From Bacteroidales bacterium UBA5206 (GTDB lineage: Bacteria > Bacteroidota > Bacteroidia > Bacteroidales > Tenuifilaceae), in NCBI GenBank assembly GCA_002412705.1, contig DHVO01000181.1, forward strand, positions 1 to 6,386: a DNA stretch of 6,386 nucleotides, read 5' to 3'. The notes under the pieces are model-generated. The model worked only from the letters and a program-made list of their open reading frames with translations. It was not told where the DNA came from and did not search any database. Positions 1 through 4,585 of this stretch are shown here, in pieces; the first letter of the stretch is position 1, and every line of letters starts with the position of its first letter. The translations under genes were made by a program, and so were the position numbers.

Positions 1-75
1 AAGGAGTACATGGAGGAGATTACCAAAACCCTAAAGCATCTTTACCTAATGAAAATGGGTATCGATAGCCATTAG
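1..75 (+). CDS. 3' end of an unidentified gene (partial)
   Basis: Frame 1 is open from the window edge to a TAG at 73-75 and encodes 24 residues ending in MKMGIDSH. The stretch is charged and could be an amphipathic helix (KEYMEEITKTLKHLYLMKM). Its codons (CTA for Leu, AAG/AAA for Lys) match the neighbouring host-like genes. The stop lies only 11 bp before the start of the WYL regulator, so the two may be co-transcribed. The protein family cannot be identified from this short tail. An open frame of this length can occur by chance, so the call rests mainly on spacing and codon style. Confidence 0.5.
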   Translation, partial: KEYMEEITKTLKHLYLMKMGIDSH

Positions 76-86
76 AATCAGCATAG

Positions 87-1037
87 GTGAACAGAATAGA
101 TAGGGTTACAGCAATCCTTGTTTTGCTCCAAACCAAGCAATGGATTACCGCAAGCGAAATGGCGCAGCGCTTTAACGTAAGCGTTCGCACCATTTACCGC
201 GATGTACAAACTCTATGCGAAGCGGGGGTTCCCATAGGATCGGAGGCTGGTAAAGGCTACTTTATTGTAGATGGGTACCACCTCCCTCCTGTTATGTTCA
301 CGCTAAATGAGGCCGGCTCCATGCTTCTGGCCGGTAAGCTAATGGAGAAGATGGGCGACCAGTCGGCAGGTGCCGATTTTAGAAACGCCCTAGACAAGAT
401 AAGGGCAATACTCCCTCCCACCGAAAAGGACTACCTCCAACGGCTTGATAGCGGCGTAGAGGTGTTCTACTCCTCGCACTCAAACACCAGCATACCACAG
501 AACACCCTAAGCAACCTACAGCAGGCACTTGCAGGCAGCCTAATGGTTGAGCTGGATTACCACTCCATTTACCGCAACCAAACCGTAAATAACAGGCTTG
601 TTGAGCCCATTGTGCTATGCTTTTACAGCATGAACTGGCACCTTATTGCCTTTTGCCGACTAAGGAATGAGTACCGCGATTTTAGGGTTGATAGGATTAG
701 GCAAATCCGCGTTACAGACAAGCCCTGCCCCTCGCGCGACATTAAAACGGCCATGCAGTACTTTAGCACGCTTATAGCCGACGATAACCTTGTTGAGGTT
801 GTGCTAAACGTTGACGATAGCATTGCCGCCCACCTATCAACATCAAAGTACTACTACGGGTTTGTTGAGGAAACCCAGCACAACGGATACGTGCAAATGC
901 GCCTGCTCACCTCCGATTTGGAGTACACATCGCGCTGGCTACTCACTTTTGGCGAGGGTATTACCATTATTTCGCCCAAGGAGCTAACAAATCTCGTATC
1001 GCAAAAGGTTAGGGTACTTGCCAGTAAGTTTCTTTAG
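87..1037 (+). CDS. YafY-type HTH/WYL-domain transcriptional regulator
   Basis: This 316-residue protein has the three-part layout of YafY/DeoR-like WYL regulators, which are cytoplasmic DNA-binding proteins. Residues 4-58 form a winged helix-turn-helix (HTH_11), with the recognition helix VSVRTIYRDV at 31-40 and the wing GSEAGKGY after it. Residues about 140-210 are the WYL domain, with the conserved block EYRDFRVDRI at 195-204. Residues about 235-316 are the WCX C-terminal domain, usually involved in oligomerisation. The name-giving W-Y-L triplet reads W184-H185-L186, so the central Tyr is replaced. Length is typical of the family. The start is a GTG at 87 with no Shine-Dalgarno sequence; it begins right at the HTH (MNRIDRVTAIL), as in homologues. 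WYL domains sense ligands, often nucleic-acid or nucleotide related, but the ligand here is unknown. The GyrI-like and DUF3795 genes downstream are likely targets, which is inference from order alone. Confidence 0.93.
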   Translation: MNRIDRVTAILVLLQTKQWITASEMAQRFNVSVRTIYRDVQTLCEAGVPIGSEAGKGYFIVDGYHLPPVMFTLNEAGSMLLAGKLMEKMGDQSAGADFRNALDKIRAILPPTEKDYLQRLDSGVEVFYSSHSNTSIPQNTLSNLQQALAGSLMVELDYHSIYRNQTVNNRLVEPIVLCFYSMNWHLIAFCRLRNEYRDFRVDRIRQIRVTDKPCPSRDIKTAMQYFSTLIADDNLVEVVLNVDDSIAAHLSTSKYYYGFVEETQHNGYVQMRLLTSDLEYTSRWLLTFGEGITIISPKELTNLVSQKVRVLASKFL

Positions 1038-1078
1038 TGCAGCTTCATCAACAAAAAATCACCCCCCAAAAAAGCTAC

Positions 1079-1094
1079 TGACAAACAGCTGTCA
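1079..1094. promoter_or_regulatory. Possible operator: TGACA-N6-TGTCA inverted repeat
   Basis: The arms TGACA (1079-1083) and TGTCA (1090-1094) flank a 6 bp spacer, and an 8 bp palindrome ACAGCTGT (1085-1092) lies inside. The site sits between the WYL regulator and the GyrI-like gene, 12 bp before a TAGGTTTG box. That is a sensible place for a regulator to bind. The regulator that would bind is not known, and a 5 bp arm can arise by chance. Confidence 0.25.
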
Positions 1095-1105
1095 CACCAC
1101 CACGT

Positions 1106-1113
1106 TAGGTTTG
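1106..1113 (+). promoter_or_regulatory. Candidate -7 promoter box (TAGGTTTG) for the GyrI-like gene
   Basis: TAGGTTTG matches the Bacteroidota -7 consensus TAnnTTTG exactly and lies 23 bp before the ATG of the GyrI-like gene. No good TTTG element is present at the expected -33 spacing (19-21 bp upstream), so the promoter is only half supported. It would drive the GyrI-like and DUF3795 genes separately from the regulator. Confidence 0.3.
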
Positions 1114-1136
1114 TACTCAAATAAACCTAAAGGCGT

Positions 1137-1589
1137 ATGACAACTAAAAACTTTCCAGCAATGAAGCTGCTTAGCTTCACCACAGAGACCACACTTGCAG
1201 AAATAGGCCAGTACGTGGGCATAAAGCCCAAAGAGCTAATGGACGAAGCCCAACAACTAGGGCTTAGGATTGAAGGCCCCCAGCACTGGATTTACTACGG
1301 CATGGACGGGAATCCCCAAACCCGCTTCAAACTGGAAATTGGCATTCCCATAGCAGTGGAAGCATCGGTTAGCGAAACCTTTGCCTACACGCAAACCCAA
1401 CCCATTGAGTGCGCCGTTATTACCCACCACGGCGCTTGGGAAACACTTCACGAAAGCTATGCAAAGATTATTGGAGAGATTATGGCATCGGGCAAAACCA
1501 TGAGCGGCATTACACGGGAGCTATACCACAACGTTGACTTTGAAAAACCTGAGCGCAACATTACCGAGATTCAAATAGGCCTTATGTAG
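1137..1589 (+). CDS. Stand-alone GyrI-like / AraC effector-binding domain protein
   Basis: A 150-residue protein made almost entirely of one GyrI-like small-molecule-binding domain, the fold found at the C-terminus of AraC/MerR regulators such as Rob and BmrR and alone in GyrI/SbmC proteins. The C-terminal block RELYHNVD followed by NITEIQIGLM is the hallmark of the family. It contains the Glu (E144) at the position that, in BmrR-like proteins, contacts cationic aromatic ligands. The central segment PIECAVITHHGAWETLHESY is also typical. There is no DNA-binding domain, so it is not itself a regulator. Stand-alone members act as drug or ligand sequestering proteins, gyrase inhibitors or small hydrolases, and which applies here cannot be read from sequence. 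The start ATG at 1137 lacks a Shine-Dalgarno sequence; an in-frame ATG at 1161 is an alternative. It lies 99 bp after the WYL gene and 40 bp before the DUF3795 gene. Confidence 0.87.
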   Translation: MTTKNFPAMKLLSFTTETTLAEIGQYVGIKPKELMDEAQQLGLRIEGPQHWIYYGMDGNPQTRFKLEIGIPIAVEASVSETFAYTQTQPIECAVITHHGAWETLHESYAKIIGEIMASGKTMSGITRELYHNVDFEKPERNITEIQIGLM

Positions 1590-1629
1590 CCACAACACCT
1601 CACTTTAACCCAAAAACAGCATTAGAACC

Positions 1630-1983
1630 ATGCAAACTGCAAGCGACAAAGAACTTGTATCATACTGTGGCCTGTTTTGCGCAGAATGCAGAGCCTACAA
1701 AAAAGGGAAATGCCCCGGCTGTGCCAAAAACGAAAAGGCCAAGTGGTGTAAAATTAGAACCTGTAACATGGAGAACGGCTACGCATCGTGTGCCGATTGC
1801 ACCACGTTTAGCAATGTGAAGGAGTGTAAAAAGTTTAACAACTTTGTGTCGCGACTTTTCGAAATTGCATTCCGCTCCGATCGTGTTGCCTGCCTTGAGA
1901 TGATACGAACCCAGGGCTACGACAAGTTTACACAGCACATGCGCACCCATGGGCTACAGGTAATAAAAAAGGGCAAACAGTAA
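1630..1983 (+). CDS. DUF3795 cysteine-rich protein
   Basis: A 117-residue protein with eleven cysteines, ten of them in the first 66 residues. The spacing is YCGLFCAEC (C13, C17, C20), CPGC (C28, C31), C40, C45, then CADC (C54, C57) and C66. The opening CGLxCxxCxxY followed by CxGC and a WCxIRxC segment is the DUF3795 pattern. The cysteine groups suggest bound zinc or possibly an Fe-S cluster; this is inference, since the family's biochemical role is not established. No signal peptide or membrane segment is visible, so it should be cytosolic. It follows the GyrI-like gene by 40 bp on the same strand and is closed by the terminator at 1989, so the two probably form a small operon. The ATG at 1630 is chosen because the conserved block begins soon after it. 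Confidence 0.87.
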   Translation: MQTASDKELVSYCGLFCAECRAYKKGKCPGCAKNEKAKWCKIRTCNMENGYASCADCTTFSNVKECKKFNNFVSRLFEIAFRSDRVACLEMIRTQGYDKFTQHMRTHGLQVIKKGKQ

Positions 1984-1988
1984 CAGAA

Positions 1989-2025
1989 AAGCCGTGCAAC
2001 AATACGCTGCACGGCTTCCCTTTTC
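1989..2025. terminator. Bidirectional intrinsic terminator between convergent genes
   Basis: A perfect 10 bp stem, AAGCCGTGCA (1989-1998) with TGCACGGCTT (2008-2017), encloses a 9 nt loop. On the plus strand it is followed by CCC and a short T run at 2021-2024. On the minus strand the stem runs straight into TTTTC. It begins 6 bp after the DUF3795 stop and lies 53 bp beyond the thioredoxin stop on the other strand, so it can serve both transcripts. Confidence 0.85.
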
Positions 2026-2077
2026 TAACCCCATTTAATCAATCGGCTATCCCAATGTGGAATAGCTCACCCTAACT

Positions 2078-2434
2078 TTACTCAACCTTTAAAACGTCCT
2101 TAAATGCCTGCTTAAAGGAGTCCTTTGGTAGTGCTCCCATTGCCATTTGTGGCTGCGCATCAACAGGAATAAACAGAAGCGATGGAATGCTACGAATACC
2201 AAACACCGCAGCCAGTTCCTGCTCAGCCTCGGTATCTACTTTGTAGATATCAATTTTGCCATCGTACTCTTTAGAAAGCTCTTCCAGAATTGGAGCAACC
2301 ATTTTGCAAGGTCCACACCAATCGGCATAAAAATCAATTACCGCAGGTTTGTTACCCTCAAACTTCCACTCCTGGCTTGCTTCGTAGTTAAATACTTTCT
2401 GCTTAAAAGTCTCAACAGTTAAATGCTCAATCAT
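2078..2434 (-). CDS. trxA: Thioredoxin
   Basis: A cytoplasmic thiol-disulfide oxidoreductase that reduces protein disulfides, itself kept reduced by thioredoxin reductase. The 118 residues form one thioredoxin fold. The active site is W39-C40-G41-P42-C43 preceded by VIDFYAD, and the cis-proline is at 84 in RSIPSLLF. The KVDTEAEQELAAVFGI strand-helix between them is typical. The N-terminal part (residues about 16-28, NYEASQEWKFEGN) is a little longer than in E. coli Trx, as in Bacteroides-type thioredoxins, which explains 118 rather than about 108 residues. There is no signal peptide. The ATG at 2434 is preceded by AT-rich sequence without a Shine-Dalgarno. The gene stands alone, divergent from cca and convergent with the DUF3795 gene. 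The symbol reflects the family; Bacteroidota often carry several paralogues and I cannot say which this is. Confidence 0.95.
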   Translation of the reverse strand: MIEHLTVETFKQKVFNYEASQEWKFEGNKPAVIDFYADWCGPCKMVAPILEELSKEYDGKIDIYKVDTEAEQELAAVFGIRSIPSLLFIPVDAQPQMAMGALPKDSFKQAFKDVLKVE

Positions 2435-2639
2435 AATCGTATATTTAAATTTACAGTTTTACTTTTCTACATATGTTAATGTATCAATCAAAACATATAC
2501 CAAACATTACAACATGCCAATTGTTCAACAATAAAATGCACACATCTACACAAGTTAACTCATATATTGCTGTTTATCAACAGTTACAACAACAATTTTT
2601 GGCAAACATTATTTATCCCTCAAAAAGGCAAATAAGTTG

Positions 2640-2647
2640 TAAATTTG
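2640..2647 (+). promoter_or_regulatory. Candidate -7 promoter box (TAAATTTG) for cca
   Basis: TAAATTTG fits the Bacteroidota TAnnTTTG consensus and would place the transcription start near 2653, giving a leader of roughly 60 nt to the GTG at 2717. A convincing -33 TTTG at 19-21 bp spacing is missing, so support is partial. If correct, the upstream TTG at 2645 lies inside the promoter and cannot be the start codon. Confidence 0.35.
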
Positions 2648-2672
2648 TCAGGCTATAAAATATTTGTCAGGC
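2643..2672. repeat. Tandem 11 bp direct repeat ATTTGTCAGGC (two copies, 19 bp period)
   Basis: The identical 11-mer ATTTGTCAGGC is at 2643-2653 and again at 2662-2672, 19 bp start to start and so roughly on the same helix face. The second copy runs into the palindrome CAGGCCTG (2668-2675). It overlaps the candidate cca promoter. It may be a duplicated protein-binding site or a small duplication; the sequence does not tell which. Confidence 0.6.
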
Positions 2673-2716
2673 CTGTGCCAAGTAGCCTACATTTGCAAGA
2701 ATTAAACAACATAAGA

Positions 2717-4246
2717 GTGAAAGAGTTTTTAGACCACAAGATTTTTACAATCATATCGGAAGTAGCCCACCAAGAGAATTTACAGGCATTTGTTATTGGA
2801 GGATACGTTAGGGACCTGTTCCTTAAACGCCCATCAAAAGATATAGACTTTGTAGTGCTAGGCAGCGGCATTGAGCTGGCCCAAAAGGTAGCCAAAAAAC
2901 TGGGGCACTGCAACCTAAGCGTATTCAAGAACTTTGGCACGGCCCAAATAAAGTATAAGGACCTTGAGTTTGAGTTTGTGGGCGCAAGGAAGGAGTCGTA
3001 CCGTTTGGATTCCCGCAAGCCCATTGTTGAGGACGGCACCCTTGAGGACGACCAAAACAGGCGCGACTTTACCATGAACGCCCTTGCCATTAGCCTTGCT
3101 CACGATACCTTTGGAAAACTTGTTGACCCCTTTGGTGGCGTTAAGGATATTGAGGATGGCATAATTAGAACGCCACTAGACCCAGACCAGACCTTCTCCG
3201 ACGACCCGCTACGCATGATACGCGCTGTGCGCTTTGCCACGCAGCTAAACTTTACCATTGAGGAGGAGACCCTAAAGGCCATTGCCCGCAACGGCGAGCG
3301 CATAAGCATTGTGTCCAAGGAGCGCATAATGGACGAGCTGAACAAGATTGTGGCCGCTCCCAAACCCTCCATTGGTTTTATGCTTCTTGAAAAAACGGGG
3401 CTGCTTAAGCTTATCTTCCCCGAGTTCCAAAAGCTAAAAGGGGTTGATACCAAGGATGGGCTTGGGCATAAGGATAACTTCTACCACACCCTACAGGTTG
3501 TAGATAACCTGTGCGAAAAAACCGATAACCTTTGGCTGCGCTGGGCTGCCGTAATGCACGACATTGCCAAACCTGCCACCAAAAAGTTTATTCCTGGCAC
3601 TGGATGGACCTTTCATGGGCACGAGTTTCTAGGAGCCAAAATGGTTCCCGGCATTTTCCGCAACCTTAAGCTGCCGCTTAACGAGAAGATGAAGTACGTG
3701 CAAAAGATGGTGCAGCTGCACCTACGCCCCATTATCCTGTCGCAGGAAGAGGTTACCGACTCGGCAGTGCGCCGCCTGCTGTTTGATGCTGGCGACGATA
3801 TTGACGACCTAATGCAGCTTTGCGAAGCCGATATCACCTCTAAGAACGACAACACCGTTAAGCGCCACCTAGCAAACTTTGCGCTGGTTAGGCAAAAACT
3901 AAAGGAGATTGAGGAGAAGGATGCCATACGTAACTTTCAACCACCCATTACCGGCGAAATTGTTATGGAGGCCTTTGGCCTTACCCCTTGCCGACACATT
4001 GGCGTAATTAAGGATGCAGTTAAGGATGCCATTCTCGATGGCATAATACCCAACAACCTGGACCGCGCCTACGCCTACATGCTTGAAAAAGGCGCCGAGC
4101 TGGGACTAAAGCCCATAACCAACCAGACCGAAGCCCTTGAGCGCGCCGCCAAGCGCCTTGAACAACAGGAGCAAGAGAAGGAGAAAAAAGAGCAGAAGCA
4201 GCAACAGCCGCAGAGCAAGAAAAAAACGGTACCGAAAAAGCGGTAA
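2717..4246 (+). CDS. cca: CCA tRNA nucleotidyltransferase with HD domain
   Basis: This class II (poly(A) polymerase-type) nucleotidyltransferase adds or repairs the 3' CCA of tRNAs from CTP and ATP in the cytoplasm. Counting from GTG 2717 (509 residues): GGYVRD is at 28-33, the catalytic DxD is D42/D44 in KDIDFVV, and RRDFTMNAL is at 115-123. The nucleotide-selecting DDPLRMIRAVRF is at 162-173 and ERIMDEL at 202-208. An HD phosphohydrolase domain follows, with H257, H281-D282 and H300/H302 (MHDIAKP, FHGHE). The last 38 residues are a Lys/Gln/Glu-rich low-complexity tail ending KKKTVPKKR. The frame is open back to a TTG at 2645, but family members start just before the FLDHxIF motif, which the GTG at 2717 gives; GTG 2675 is another possibility. 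An enzyme adding only part of CCA cannot be excluded. It is a single-gene unit with its own terminator. Confidence 0.9.
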   Translation: MKEFLDHKIFTIISEVAHQENLQAFVIGGYVRDLFLKRPSKDIDFVVLGSGIELAQKVAKKLGHCNLSVFKNFGTAQIKYKDLEFEFVGARKESYRLDSRKPIVEDGTLEDDQNRRDFTMNALAISLAHDTFGKLVDPFGGVKDIEDGIIRTPLDPDQTFSDDPLRMIRAVRFATQLNFTIEEETLKAIARNGERISIVSKERIMDELNKIVAAPKPSIGFMLLEKTGLLKLIFPEFQKLKGVDTKDGLGHKDNFYHTLQVVDNLCEKTDNLWLRWAAVMHDIAKPATKKFIPGTGWTFHGHEFLGAKMVPGIFRNLKLPLNEKMKYVQKMVQLHLRPIILSQEEVTDSAVRRLLFDAGDDIDDLMQLCEADITSKNDNTVKRHLANFALVRQKLKEIEEKDAIRNFQPPITGEIVMEAFGLTPCRHIGVIKDAVKDAILDGIIPNNLDRAYAYMLEKGAELGLKPITNQTEALERAAKRLEQQEQEKEKKEQKQQQPQSKKKTVPKKR

Positions 4247-4267
4247 CCCGCTAATGAATATAAACGC

Positions 4268-4303
4268 AAAAGGTTGGACGCAAAATCCAACCTTTTTGTT
4301 TTT
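4268..4303 (+). terminator. Intrinsic terminator after cca
   Basis: An 11 bp perfect stem, AAAAGGTTGGA (4268-4278) with TCCAACCTTTT (4286-4296), encloses a 7 nt loop CGCAAAA and is followed by TGTTTTT. It starts 21 bp after the cca stop. This is a strong Rho-independent terminator that insulates the downstream ATPase from cca transcription. Confidence 0.92.
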
Positions 4304-4441
4304 GGGGTAGTAAGAGTTGCCCCTGCTAGGCTCAGGCAAGGTAAAACTTAAAATTTTATTCGTTCAGGTTGCAGGTGTAAGGCGTGTGCCTTTCACTCTA
4401 AAAAATTTAGGGACAATAAATTAACTTTTGAATATTTTTAG

Positions 4442-4449
4442 TAGGTTTG
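4442..4449 (+). promoter_or_regulatory. Candidate -7 box (TAGGTTTG) upstream of the ATPase gene
   Basis: An exact TAnnTTTG match 136 bp before the ATPase start. A TTTG at 4427-4430 is only 11 bp upstream, too close for the normal -33 spacing. If used, it would give a leader of about 130 nt covering the inverted repeat at 4514-4543. Confidence 0.25.
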
Positions 4450-4513
4450 GTATGGTTGTACCTATTCCTTCTAATTTGGCGTTTTATGTACGACCTTGAA
4501 GTACTTATATTTA

Positions 4514-4543
4514 GTTAGTGGCAAGTGTAGGACTACCGCACAA
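4514..4543. repeat. Imperfect inverted repeat in the ATPase leader
   Basis: GTT-A-GTG at 4514-4520 is complementary, with one unpaired A, to CAC-AAC at 4538-4543 and its flank. Inside, GTAG (4527-4530) is complementary to CTAC (4533-4536). The pairing is interrupted and the innermost loop is only 2 nt, so only part of it could form. It could be a protein site, an RNA hairpin in the leader or the end of a mobile cassette. Confidence 0.3.
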
Positions 4544-4585
4544 CAAACAACAGAGTGATAAATTTAAACGACACGCAGTAAACAA

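Larger units (their letters stand above)
2435..2716. other. Divergent AT-rich intergenic region (trx / cca)
   Basis: These 282 bp must hold the promoters of both divergent genes. The part near thioredoxin contains TACAT (2468-2472) and ATGTA (2479-2483) as an inverted repeat with an ACATATGT palindrome inside; in such AT-rich DNA this is weak evidence for an operator. No full TTTG/TAnnTTTG pair is seen for thioredoxin. Toward cca there is a TAAATTTG box and an 11 bp direct repeat, described separately. An open frame from 2473 to 2658 has no coding character. Confidence 0.6.
4304..4585. other. Long non-coding leader between cca and the ATPase gene
   Basis: After the cca terminator about 280 bp carry no plausible gene. 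The stretch becomes AT-rich from about 4340. It holds a small hairpin AAGGC-GTGT-GCCTT (4379-4392), a TAGGTTTG box (4442-4449) and a TATATTTA near-match (4506-4513) with TTTT 20 bp upstream (4482-4485). It also holds an imperfect inverted repeat at 4514-4543 in which GTTaGTG pairs with CACAAC and GTAG with CTAC. The last 40 bp (ending AAACAA before the ATG) are A-rich with no Shine-Dalgarno. Any of the boxes could be the ATPase promoter; none has both elements at consensus. Confidence 0.5.

Noticed and set aside
1660..1950. 96-codon minus-strand frame opposite DUF3795
   Set aside because: It is antisense to a clearly conserved cysteine-patterned gene and has no recognisable product.
2473..2658. 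61-codon plus-strand open frame in the trx-cca spacer
   Set aside because: AT-rich with no coding character, no recognisable motif, and it runs across the candidate cca promoter and repeat. The spacer must hold two divergent promoters.
2645..2716. TTG at 2645 as the cca start
   Set aside because: TTG is a rare start, the codon sits in a TAAATTTG box, and the added 24 residues precede the point where family members begin.
2653..3090. 145-codon minus-strand open frame
   Set aside because: It lies fully antisense to the conserved catalytic part of cca. The product has no family features and its composition (Ser, Leu rich) is that of a shadow frame.
4075..4339. Minus-strand frames rich in Leu, Phe and Cys that look like membrane segments
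   Set aside because: They are the complement of the Lys/Gln/Glu-rich tail of cca (AAG/GAG/CAG codons read as CTT/CTC/CTG) and run through the terminator.
4514..4543. Integron attC site upstream of the ATPase
   Set aside because: The GTT and AAC ends are in the opposite arrangement to an attC site, which reads AAC inward to GTT on the top strand. There is no integrase and no second site after the gene.
4304..4585. Retron-type non-coding RNA ahead of a PtuA-like ATPase
   Set aside because: No reverse transcriptase gene is present, and the leader lacks the long inverted a1/a2 repeats expected of a retron RNA.
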